From Echinometra lucunter (taxonomy: Eukaryota; Echinodermata; Echinoidea; Camarodonta; Echinometridae), in contig CM057156.1 of assembly GCA_029962745.1 (NCBI GenBank), forward strand, positions 2,146,559-2,210,558: 64,000 bases of DNA. The letters are read 5' to 3'. Positions 46,341-56,958 of the stretch are shown here, in pieces (position 1 is the stretch's first letter; each line of letters opens with the position of its first letter). The translations under genes and the position numbers were made by a program. The notes under the pieces were generated by a model, which worked only from the letters and a program-made list of their open reading frames with translations, searched no databases and was not told the DNA's origin.

Positions 46341-48414
46341 TTAATGTCATATGTCATATTTAAAACACACAGAGTTTGATATGGCTCTACTGGGAGCCAG
46401 CATACAATGACAATATCCTATCATGCCTATGGCACTCGTTACAACGTTGACAGAAGATGAATATTTATTTTTAAAAACTTATTAATATTACTGGTGTTAT
46501 TATTCTAGCTAGTGATTCGGTTCATAGCAGCATGTACAAAAGTTTTAGATTCAGCATTTATACTGAAGCTCGATTGATATTCCAAACAAAGGGGGACTGA
46601 GTGGCAAATTGTGCCTAAAATGATAGACCTTGGAGTTTAAATCTTGTTTCAGACAGCAAGAGCTATTTTTGAAATCTAGTTTGTAAGAATGCTATAAGCT
46701 CTTTATAGTTCAGGATCATACAGAGCTAACCAGTCGAGAAGGAGTGTAATTGAATAAATCAATGTAAAAAGAAACCTCGATAGACACAGTTCAAAATAAT
46801 GATTATTGATATGATTGCCTCAGCTCTGAAACAATTTTTCTATTAAAAAAAAAATTGATATATCATTTTTATGAGTGAGGGATTAGAAAGTTGAGATTTA
46901 CAGTAATCATGCTGGGCAGTCCCTCATTGTGTAAGACCCTGTGGGCTTTAAACACTCAGTCATGTCAATTGTTGCAATTAAAGTCTTTTTCCAGAAAATT
47001 GTGCTGAAAGTGACAGAGTCTTGACTGAAAAAATAAGCTGTGACAGAAGGAGTTAGACTAACGCTTCGCATGTCATGATTTGCTTTTCATTCTCTTAAAC
47101 AGAAGTATTGAAAAAAGAGATGAAATAAGGAGTACTGGTGTATGAGATGTTTTAAAACCAACAATTTACTTCCTGCATCAAGGTAATGATCAGCCACAAA
47201 TCCAATTTAGGTGTATATTCCTGATATTTGAAACAAACTTTCACTTTAAACTGTTACATAATTATTACAATATTACATAATTATGTTCAATTTCTAATTA
47301 ATCCATCCCATTCAAGAGCTATATTTTGAAAATACTACATTGCATTCAACACAACATTTAGGAGCAGCGAAGCGAAAATATGAGAGGGTTGCGCTTGAGA
47401 ATGTATTGCTTTATTCCCACTTTGTTTAAATTCCAAAATATTTGACGTTTCGAAAACGAATTTAAAACAAAAAAGGAGAAAGCAAGCAGTGGGTATTTTC
47501 CATTTTAAATCGAAACACATTCAGTTTTTAAGTTAATGTCCGTCCGTTACGATCAAAATGACGGTCCGTGACAAATTCTATTTGCACCTCTAGCAATTAA
47601 AGCTTGCTTCAAAATTGACAATGAATATTTTTATATCTCGTCCGTCCGTCACAATGAATATCTAAAGGATTCCTTTATTTGGTAAGTAACCATGTGTCAA
47701 GAGATGAAGGTAGTGAAAGTTTCAACCCATCAGGTATTATTTCTGGAAATATTAGTCTCCTAAAATACTACCCAAAGAATTCCGCGTTATGCAGTCTTAT
47801 ATACAGGTGGAGTGAAATTATCAGGTTTTATAAAAAAAAAAAATGGAAATTTTTAAAAATCTTAAAAATCTTAAAAACCTTACCAGAGGAAAGGAAAATC
47901 GAGGTGATTTGTATCAATATGCTGACAATATAGCTGATCTTTATAAGAGCTGTACCATTGACCTTGTAATTTTATTAGTCGGATACTGGATTTGGACTTA
48001 CTGTAATGACAAATATTTTTTTTTGTCTTTGAAGAAAGGTGCAACTGAAAGTTTACATGTCTGGAAGAAATTATTCTTAACACGGGGGTTAAGAATTATG
48101 GCAGATAACTTTAGAGAGTAGTCTATACCTGCTTTGATAAGATCCGCAGAGTCTTTCATGTCATTCTCCAGAAAGATTCTTCTGAGGTGCAAAGCACTGT
48201 CACTCTTCATCCCATGTTTCATGACGTATTTGAAGATTAGGTCTTCAGTCGCCTTGTGTTGATTCATGACAACATTGCCCCCTATTGCTGCGCAACTGCC
48301 TTCAGCTTGTGTGAACCCGAGATATATGCTTAGATTTGTTGGAGGGACTAGCGCAGGGTTAATACCTTTCGAAAGCTTCAGCACAAACGGGTCAGTTAGA
48401 ATATCTTGTCCCAT
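45244..48414 (-). CDS. Death-domain protein 2, truncated paralog (108 aa)
   Basis: Exon 1 is 48129-48414, 286 coding bases like gene 1, and joins at phase 1 to exon 2 (45244-45284 up to the stop). The death domain is intact at residues ~10-95: NLSIYLGF, DLIFKYVMKHG and LRRIFLENDM...ADLIKA line up with gene 1. The tail is only E-L-E-K-F-N-I-P-V-P-S-D-E and then TAA, whereas gene 1 continues with Pro/Ser-rich sequence. An acceptor (TTTTATAG) 16 bases before the ATG matches gene 1. The product could be a death-domain-only decoy or adaptor, or the gene may be dying; the clean domain frame favours the former. Intron 1 matches gene 1 around 45490-45740 but has AT microsatellites instead of the transposon pair. 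Confidence 0.65.
45961..46337. repeat. Three (AT)n tracts and a fragment of the 53-kb repeat
   Basis: (AT)n at 45961-46024, 46148-46179 and 46290-46337. Directly after the second, TTGAGAGAATAATAGCGTAG and AATCAAAGTTCCCCAGAGCT match the unit of the tandem array at 52990-53765. Confidence 0.85.
46338..48128. other. Remainder of intron 1 of death-domain gene 2
   Basis: No additional exon recognised. The plus-strand frames at 47679-48121 are antisense noise. Confidence 0.5.
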
Positions 48415-48430
48415 CTCAAACTATGAAGAG

Positions 48431-50468
48431 CTATAAAAGAAAGTACATGTATTCAATATAGAAAGTAGTAATCTATGCTTTCCTTTTAAAAAAGAAAGCC
48501 AAAACGGAGATGCTAAACATGTTCAAGAAATCAAGAGTTCAAGAGTTTATTTTTCCTTCCCCCCCAAAAAAAAAACAAATAAAAAACAAATAAAAAAATT
48601 TTGAAAAAAATCAAACATACATAAGTATACATAATTTTTTGTACAATAACAGGATACGTTTACATAATTTGAAATATATAAAAACAAAGTCAGTCTACAA
48701 TAGAATATACAGCCATATGTAGCCGTATGCAGAGTATAAGAAGACTCTATATTACGCTTAATAAAAAGAAATAAACAGTTTTGATAAGGTCTCAGGGGCT
48801 TAAAAATAAAAAAGCGTACTTTTCACACGTGCTGAGGTCCTTTAAAAAGTACAAAAAATTACTCCTACAAAAGTCCATTGTCGGGCGCTGACGTTTATGA
48901 GAATACCTTATGTTTGTTCAAATATGTATTTCATGCTAAAAGTATATTAAGTTCAAAATTAACCATGTGAACAGTGTCTGCTTGACAGGTGAAAACCTGT
49001 CTTGATTATAAAACAAAGTTATGGTGAATGTCTGCGATCCGATTTTGGAAAAGATTGTGATAACATTTGATATGAACATTCATGAACATGTAAGTGCAAT
49101 TTGTTGTCTTGTAAAACCACTCATCAAACTATGGGAACCCCGCCAACGCTTGACAGTGGTGATCACAGAAATTTTGAAAAAAATATCGCTGAATAATCGT
49201 CGAGCCATTGTTCGCTTCTAAAGCTTTCTCTCATATTTCTGTTAACCAAAACCAGAACCATGTATGACTGTTAGGAAAATATAAGTCCATAGAAACTGCA
49301 TGATTGAGACAACCCAATAATTTCTTCTGCAGAACCTTCATCGTTGTGTTAATCACTCTTCAAAATGTCGGGTAATATGATGGGCAATCACTATAATCGG
49401 TTAGAAATTGACCAATTTCTGAGCGGTTTTTTTTTCACCTACATTTTCAGCTAAAGCAAGCTTGTCCAATTTCTGACAATTATATTTAAATAATGTTTGG
49501 GCATATATACCCAGGATTCTCATTAGAAAAAAAAATCCAAACACGGTTCCCCCTCTGCGCAAAGTGCGGAAGTTTCGGAAGTGTTACGGAATAACACCTT
49601 AAGTTAGGTCTGGCGGCAATGTATACTAAAACAAAAGGATGAAAAATACTTCTTGGTGAGCAGGAGTTGTCTTCTAATGGTGTAATAGCAAAAATACATT
49701 GCCAAAAAGCAAAACAATCTTTGACATTTATCATATATACTCCAATATTTTTTTTACCCTTGTCGCCACGCATGGTGCAGCAATTTCACGCATGGTTCTT
49801 CCTTGTCTGAAATCCTGTAAGCATGGAATTGGAACCATGGGTGTTATGTACTGGCGAGAACCAAGCATGTATACCCTTCTCATTCCCAGGCCACGTCATC
49901 AGACGTCATCAGAAACATTTGTTTCCACCTTATTCTTCTCAAAATTAAAGAAAGTTCGTTTTGTTTTATGCTCTCATCTTAGTGTCTAGACCCTTCTTTA
50001 AAATCCAGTTCGCAACCTTGAGACAAAATACTACATTTTCGGTTCTTTAAATGATGCATTCGTTTACATGTATTATTAGTAATAATTACTTGCTTTGTCA
50101 TGTTCTTTCTTATTTCTATCCCCCCCTCTCTCTCCCTCTCTACCTCTTTCTCCCCCTCACTTTTCTCTTTCTCTCTATTACTGTCTTCTCTCTTCTCTCT
50201 CTTCTCTCTTCCTGTCTTCAATTAGGATTACAATTGACAATAATATCACACAACACGGAAACATGCATTAATACTAACATATTCAGTGGAGACTAATGGT
50301 ATCGAAAAGAAATTGCGCTTTCATAATAACTGTTTAATTTTAGAAACACAGAAGAACATTTGACAAATAAACATGATAAATGATTGCTCGGCCAACATAA
50401 TTCTAAACGTTATTAGACATTGCAAGCATTATTATGTATATAAACCTAAATTGTTTAAGGCTGGGATA
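48431..50468. other. Region upstream of death-domain gene 2
   Basis: Must hold the donor and first non-coding exon of death-domain gene 2, but I cannot place them. A pyrimidine-rich patch lies at 50118-50220. No other gene seen. Confidence 0.4.
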
Positions 50469-50675
50469 ATGCTGATTATAAATTTAGCTCTTGTAGTGCA
50501 TATACATGGTAAAATATCGCTTCCAGAGGACTTTGGATTTTATTACGCTCGGTTTAACTCAGGCAACCGTAGTGCTCCATGCATTCCAACCAAATCGGCC
50601 AAGTCTTCACTTCACAAAAGAATAACAGAGCAAAGGGTACAATTTATTAACTTATTGTTGCAAGGACAGTCATAA
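50469..50675 (+). CDS. Candidate small secreted peptide, 68 aa
   Basis: The ATG at 50469 opens a 68-codon frame starting MLIINLALVVHIHG, which looks like a short signal peptide with cleavage possible after HG. The remainder is polar, with a single Cys, an N-glycosylation site (NRS) and a dibasic HKR that would free a 17-residue C-terminal peptide starting ITEQRV. The frame is open 32 codons further upstream, to 50373. There is no amidation Gly at the C-terminus. I find no homology from memory. It sits on the plus strand between two minus-strand death-domain genes. It could easily be chance. Confidence 0.25.
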   Translation: MLIINLALVVHIHGKISLPEDFGFYYARFNSGNRSAPCIPTKSAKSSLHKRITEQRVQFINLLLQGQS

Positions 50676-51391
50676 CGTGAGCAAATACTCTTTTAAACTT
50701 TTATTAAAGATGGGGACACGGCCTTTAAAATAATTTCAACCCTGCCTCCGAAGTAGTGAATAATTCGTGCACAAACTTATTTGACGTACCCCTATTAAAA
50801 GAGAATGATTTGGATGTTATACGAGGTGCAGTCAACCACATTTACAAATAAAATTAAACAAAACAAAAAAAAAATGAAAAAAATTGACAACTTTTTATTC
50901 AATAATGAGCCCTGGCAGTAGATTGGGACCAGAGTATTCCTTAGGTCTATCATGAACTGTTAAATATCTTTAAGAAACAAAAAACATACCAAAAAACACT
51001 CATTTACTTTTAAGTACTGTAAAAATTTGGAATAAAAAGAACTTATTTGTATGAAAAAGTTGTTTATAAAATATTTAAGAACATTAAGCCTAAGTCTTCT
51101 ATGAGTTGCGTTAGATCACCGACTACAGACAACAGTGAAACGGCGGCAACCAGCAAAAACCACTGCCGACAGCAAAAGTCGAAAACTTCATATGGGCATT
51201 GTTAGTCCTTGCCCGATTTCGTTCAATTTGTCGCAGATCTGTTTAATTCTGTCTTAGCTTTGATTTCAAAACTACTTGACTTAAGGGTGTTGGTTTCCTT
51301 TAAAGCAATGTAGAATAACAAATATTAGAAAATGCACGCACATGATGGAAGTAACTAATCTTCAGTGCTTGGTGGACGTGGTGGGACTAGA
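50676..51391. other. Region downstream of death-domain gene 3
   Basis: AT-rich. Contains ACAAATAAA near 50845 on the plus strand and A-runs. No gene seen. Confidence 0.4.
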
Positions 51392-52112
51392 TTAATTGGC
51401 GGCTTCTGTATACTCAGGAAAGTCGATATGAAGCCTCCTCAGCTCTGGAGAGAATAATAAGATAGAATTTATCAAAATGGTTGTTGTCAAGATAGTTATT
51501 TTTCTTCTCGAAGGTCCCTAGCTGAATTTTAAAAGTTTACATGAAATGTTTTATCTCAAAACAATTCTTTTTCCTTTAATTAATAGTTATTGTAGAAATA
51601 AAACAAACGACTACAAAAACATGCTTTGACATCATGATCAAAATGGAAAAGACTCATGATACATACTGAATGCAGCTGGATATAAATTCCTCCAGGAGTA
51701 ATTACGTGATGATTAAGCGGCTATATTAGATGAATTAATTTATCAAGAGGAAAAAAATCAATGCACGTGAGCACAAAGAACGTGTAAGGAGGAAATAGAG
51801 AGGGATTCTCATACCTTCCTCAATGATATCTGCACACACACCCATGCTGTTTTCACGGAATATTAGCCGCAGTTTCAGCGCCCCCAGTCTTTCTGTGCCG
51901 TGCTTGTCAGCGAACTGATGGAGCAGTTTCTCGTATGCCGACTGTGGGTTTAGTTGAGTCAAAGCCGCAATCTGAGCGTGATTACCGTGCGTCGCAGAGA
52001 ACCCCAGGTACACGCTTAGCTGCGATGGGGTGCAGGTGACGCCGTCAAGCGTTCCAGATATCTTAATCAATAGACCATCAGTTAGGATGACTTCATCTCT
52101 ATTTCCTGCCAT
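51392..52112 (-). CDS. Death-domain protein 3, two coding exons (116 aa)
   Basis: Exons 51815-52112 and 51392-51444 join at phase 1, as in genes 1 and 2, to give 116 residues ending EYTEAAN. An acceptor (TTTCATTCAG) lies six bases before the ATG. Residues ~10-100 form a death domain: QLSVYLGF at helix 2, KLLHQFADKHG at helix 4, LRLIFRENSM at helix 5 and ADIIEE at helix 6, close in style to the FADD C-terminal helices. Exon 2 starts with E-L-R-R-L-H-I, matching the E-L-E-M-L-R-I start of gene 1, then stops. This is the most diverged of the three. The intron is short (about 370 bp) against 2-3 kb in the others. Adaptor in death-domain signalling, inferred. Confidence 0.7.
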
Positions 52113-52121
52113 CGCTTGCTG

Positions 52122-52620
52122 AATGAAATTAATTGAAGTGATACGCAGTAATGGTCGTTTCCTTTCTTGGTTAAATATAGAACACCAGTTTCCTTACAGA
52201 GTAACTCTTTAACTGGCAGAAATACTGACACATGTGATTACTGAACATTATGTAAGTATATACATGCACATCAACCAACGACAGTACTCTTTTCCACATT
52301 TTTATTATAGATTTCATTCAAAAGCAAAACAATACATATAAATCTATGTAAACAAATCAATGTACATACAAGTCCTCATTTTGTTTCCATAATATGATAA
52401 ATTAGATATATAATTTTTGATTAATGAGCAAAGAAAGAAAATAAATATGGGAATGAAACCCCTTATACAAAAATGAGAAAAAACTACACACATAAATCCA
52501 AACCTAAACACACCCGCACCCCCATGATTTTTTTTCCATAGTCTGTACCTTTTCAATAAATACACATGCTCACGTTGGCATCAATATGCCTATAACACTT
52601 CATTTTTCTGATGTTCGATT
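52122..52620. other. Region upstream of death-domain gene 3
   Basis: 5'UTR intron and promoter expected here but not placed. No gene seen. Confidence 0.4.
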
Positions 52621-52737
52621 AAAGGGCAATGCAGATAAAATGCCTTGCTCAACGGCATAAGTGCCGTGCCGGGGATCGAACCCGCGATCCTCGCGTCTCC
52701 AGTTAAGCGCCCTAAACCACTGAACCACGGCACCTCC
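52621..52737 (-). repeat. tRNA-derived SINE, copy 1
   Basis: On the minus strand the head reads GTGCCGTGGTTCAGTGG (A box) and later GGGTTCGATCCCC (B box). GTGCCGTG and CACGGCAC form an 8-bp acceptor-like stem. The tail, GAGCAAGGCATTTTATCTGC, is shared with copy 2. Not a functional tRNA. Confidence 0.75.
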
Positions 52738-52974
52738 ACACAAGTACTGAGCATATCAACTCTCAAACACATCTTCCAACCCGCACACACAGCTCTACAT
52801 CCGTCTACTCCCGAGGACAACTATCGTCTCCTATCCTCGGAATAATAGTCCTGACGGAATAAGGGCCCAATAAGGGCTGAAATCTATTGTTTGATATCCG
52901 AGGACCTTTGTTCTCAATAATTTTCTTTGTTCACTCTCCCCTTTGTAAAGTTATACAAACCCACCCTCACACAA

Positions 52975-53007
52975 ACACACACCTACACACACGCACTGTG
53001 TGTGTGG

Positions 53008-53079
<72 letters not shown>

Positions 53080-53250
53080 GATCAATTGAGAGAATAATAG
53101 CGTGCAATAAATCAAAGTTCCCGAGAGCTATCCTTCCATTTCGGAAATATTGCAATTATGCTACGCTATTATTCTCTCAATTGATCTCACGTGTATTTAT
53201 TTCCACGAGAGTTGCCAAAGCTGTCGTATAGGTTACCTGATCACAAATTT

Positions 53251-53301
<51 letters not shown>

Positions 53302-53472
53302 TAGATCAATTGAGAGAATAATAGCGTGCAATAAATCAAAGTTCCCGAGAGCTATCCTTCCATTTCGGAAATATTGCAATTATGCTACGCTATTATTCTC
53401 TCAATTGATCTCACGTGTATTTATTTCCACGAGAGTTGCCAAAGCTGTCGTATAGGTTACCTGATCACAAAT

Positions 53473-53521
<49 letters not shown>

Positions 53522-53717
53522 TAGATCAATTGAGAGAATAATAGCGTGCAATAAATCAAAGTTCCCGAGAGCTATCCTTCCATTTCGGAAATATTGCAAT
53601 TATGCTACGCTATTATTCTCTAAATTGATCTCACGTGTATTTATTTCCACGAGAGTTGCCAAAGCTGTCGTATAGGTTACCTGATCACAAATCATATATA
53701 TATATATATATATATGG

Positions 53718-53765
<48 letters not shown>
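52975..53765. repeat. ~220-bp tandem repeat with internal palindrome, three copies
   Basis: Copies share a start of TTAGATCAATTGAGAG at 53077, 53301 and 53521 (periods 224 and 220). Each unit has (AT)n and (GT)n, then AGATCAATTGAGAGAATAAT, which is mirrored 100 bases later by ATTATTCTCTCAATTGATCT. Units are nearly identical. Frames through them give ISTRVAKAVV-type repeats and are not genes. A long (AT)n closes the array. Confidence 0.9.
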
Positions 53766-53766
<1 letters not shown>

Positions 53767-53970
53767 ATTACAGAATGAGTTGTATTTCATATTCAATTTA
53801 TGCAGCACTTCCTTTTAAACACCGTAATGCGGTAAAACACCGTAACAAGCATGCAATCATGATGTATGTGAGTAAAGGATTAAATACGAGGCTTTGCTAA
53901 AGATCAAAGAAATCGTTGGGGGTTGTTTTTTTTTCCAAACAATTTTGGAAGTGAAGCTTGTATTTCTCAG
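53766..53970. other. Spacer
   Basis: Nothing recognised. Confidence 0.4.
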
Positions 53971-54113
53971 ACACTTGTACTCCTCAGAAAGATAAGCTTA
54001 CGACTAAAGCATTCACAGGAAAGCCATCACTCCTTCACCATGTTTACGCCCGCCAAGAACTGTGCGGCTTGTATCAGGCCTTCCATCATGTCCATGCTTC
54101 GTGTCTCTGCAAT
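53971..54113 (+). other. Possible isolated coding exon
   Basis: A GC-richer island with a good acceptor (TGTATTTCTCAG) and donor (AAT|GTGAGC) bounds 143 bases. Two plus frames are free of stops across it. Read on the minus strand it also has a good acceptor (CATTGCAG) and a short frame MDMMEGLIQAAQFLAG, which resembles an amphipathic helix. Strand and family are undecided. Confidence 0.25.
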
Positions 54114-55202
54114 GTGAGCACTTTTCTTTATATACATACACACGGGAGATTAACATTCTAGTGATGCCTTAGAAAATTGAAGTTTACCGAACATTACATC
54201 AGTTTGTCTAGTACCCCTTGGACGATAATATTGTATGTTTGGTTACCCCCGTTTTTACACAAAATACGAAGCAAACTTTAGACACCTAGATCTATCACCC
54301 TGAATGAAAAAAAAGAAGAAGTAGGGAAATATGCAGTATTCTGGAATCGGTAAAGAATTCTGCAAGATGCCTGAAATCATTACAAACACAATACCGCTTC
54401 AAATCAGTTCTGTGATTATAAAGTGACGGTATCTAATCATTCCCACGGTATATACTTCTATACTTTTGTAGGAAGATTTTTTCCAACAAATTACTAAATA
54501 TAAATTTAGTATCAAAGTAGAATATGCAGTGTACTCACAGGTGCACCGATGAAAATAGTCGCCAAAGACTGTCTGAAATAGCACATTAATCCATTCGATA
54601 GTATACAGCATCTGTGGCGCAGCTTAGAAAATCAATATTCATTTACTGTATGGCAAATAAAAAAAAATTGTACCTTGATCACACCATAAAAAGGTGATTC
54701 AATGTTTACGTCACCACTTCAGACTGGGTATTATCTTTTGACTGCAATATTCTAGGCCTGGGGATTTAAAAGGAAAACAAATTAATCATTGTAATACAAA
54801 AACCACTGAATGCAAGCTTTTCAATGATCATTGTTAATCAATCATTTTATTGGCAAACAATCATGGTTCGATGTCCATACGAAGTGCTTGCTTCAAAGAA
54901 CTTTGGTTCCCCGGGAATTTCCAGACTCTGAAGAGCCCCGAGTGCGTTATCCCAGCGCAGCGTTGATCTATACTTGTAGGCTATCAAGAGCGGAGTCATT
55001 ATGGTGGCACAACTAAGTTGAAACCGAAACAATGCGGATTCCACTTCAATGTTATTCTTTATTGAATCACCTAAAAGTACCCTAAAATATTTTTAGAAAA
55101 AGAAACACACACACACATGCACACGTTAGTATCAATATGCATAGTCTGGATTATAATTGTAACCCGGACTATAACATCTCTTTATTTGATATACGATAAA
55201 AC
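54114..55202. other. Non-coding stretch
   Basis: No gene or repeat family recognised; only short frames up to 70 codons. Confidence 0.45.
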
Positions 55203-55313
55203 AGCAATGTAGATAAAATTCCTTGCTCAAGGGCAAGTACCGTGCTGTGGATCGAACCCCGGACTTTCGCGTCTCCAGTCAAGCGCCTTAGACAACTCGA
55301 CTACGGCACCTCT
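55203..55313 (-). repeat. tRNA-derived SINE, copy 2
   Basis: The minus-strand head reads GTGCCGTAGTCGAGTTG, followed by CTAAGGCGC, with a B box GGGGTTCGATCC. The A box resembles tRNA-Leu/Ser. The tail GAGCAAGGAATTTTATCTAC matches copy 1 at 52621. Both copies share CTGGAGACGCG. Confidence 0.75.
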
Positions 55314-55428
55314 AGTTACACCTCTACATACACGTACACACAACCCGCACACACACCCTCAAACACACGCTCACACATTTCTTGAGTTCTGAAATCCCTT
55401 ATCTTCAAGAGAACTTTTGTATTGAGTA

Positions 55429-56177
55429 ACTTAAAGGAGAAGTCTAAGCGATTTCTGTAAGCATGGATCATAAAGAGAAAAAAATCAGCAGCTATAAAAT
55501 GTCTTACTTTACCCGACATACCCTAGAATTACCGAGTTATCACCAATATGTCTTACTTTACCCGACATACCCTAGAATTACCGAGTTATCACCAATTAAC
55601 TTGTAAAAACAGTAGTTCTAGTACGAGCCCATTTTCATCCACAATACAGTTCGCACCCGGGCCCAGTGACGTAGCTGATGCACCGCAGGCAGGCCAGGCG
55701 ATGCAAGCGATATGCGTGTACGACATTCCGGCTCGAAGTGGTCCTCGCACACTTTCTTTAACTTCGAAAATTTCTATGTTATGAAGTCGAATTTGTCCGT
55801 TCTAATATCATTAATCCATCAGGCACATCTCTCCCTCTCCGTCAGGGGATTTGGGACTAAAAAAAACCCAAACTTCTCTTTGGAACAGAACTGGTGTGAT
55901 TTGTACACACAAAAGCTAGACATATCGGCATTTTGCATAGGGAACATGCAGAGAATAGGTGCGCATGCGCAGTGCAACTGTATCGCCTACGTCACACGAC
56001 CAATGACCATATTTGGGTTTGGGAAATTCAATTATTCGGAGTAAAAAAAGCCAACACTTAATGGGTATTTAAAATCACAGAAATCACTATGATAAAGGAA
56101 AGTAGCATTGTCTGTTAGCGTGAATTTAAGCTTTACTGTGTAATTTAAATGAAATCGTCTGGACTTCTTCTTTAAGT
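55429..56177. mobile_element. ~750-bp MITE with internal 49-bp tandem duplication
   Basis: ACTTAAAGGAGAAGTC at the left is mirrored by GACTTCTTCTTTAAGT at the right, with CGATTTC/GAAATCG adjoining. A 49-bp unit starting GTCTTACTTTACCCGACAT is repeated at 55501 and 55550. Frames of 78-110 codons inside look like noise. Confidence 0.65.
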
Positions 56178-56458
56178 TTCACTACCCCAAATTAATGCAA
56201 ACCAACAATAACTTCTTAATTTCTCATAATTTCAGAACAATGAAATAGAAATGTGAAATAAACTCATATCATGACCGTGCCACATCCATTTGCTGAGAGT
56301 GTGAAGAGGATACAAACAGATATTACATCACCTGACCAAGTTGTCCATACATAACGCATGTATATTCAGCGATATAATTTCTCATTGAACTTTCGTCATT
56401 AAATACTGAATCTTTAAAGTCTTAACATTATTCAAATACAGTGGAGCATTATGATTAG

Positions 56459-56958
56459 NNNNNNNNNNNNNNNNNNNNNNNNNNNNNNNNNNNNNNNNNN
56501 NNNNNNNNNNNNNNNNNNNNNNNNNNNNNNNNNNNNNNNNNNNNNNNNNNNNNNNNNNNNNNNNNNNNNNNNNNNNNNNNNNNNNNNNNNNNNNNNNNNN
56601 NNNNNNNNNNNNNNNNNNNNNNNNNNNNNNNNNNNNNNNNNNNNNNNNNNNNNNNNNNNNNNNNNNNNNNNNNNNNNNNNNNNNNNNNNNNNNNNNNNNN
56701 NNNNNNNNNNNNNNNNNNNNNNNNNNNNNNNNNNNNNNNNNNNNNNNNNNNNNNNNNNNNNNNNNNNNNNNNNNNNNNNNNNNNNNNNNNNNNNNNNNNN
56801 NNNNNNNNNNNNNNNNNNNNNNNNNNNNNNNNNNNNNNNNNNNNNNNNNNNNNNNNNNNNNNNNNNNNNNNNNNNNNNNNNNNNNNNNNNNNNNNNNNNN
56901 NNNNNNNNNNNNNNNNNNNNNNNNNNNNNNNNNNNNNNNNNNNNNNNNNNNNNNNNNN
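56459..56958. other. Assembly gap, 500 N
   Basis: Exactly 500 N, the usual placeholder for a gap of unknown size. Any frame drawn through it is meaningless. Confidence 0.99.

Noticed and set aside
52887..53675. Repeated plus-strand frames ending ISTRVAKAVV
   Set aside because: Identical frames come from the 220-bp tandem repeat and run through (AT)n/(GT)n.
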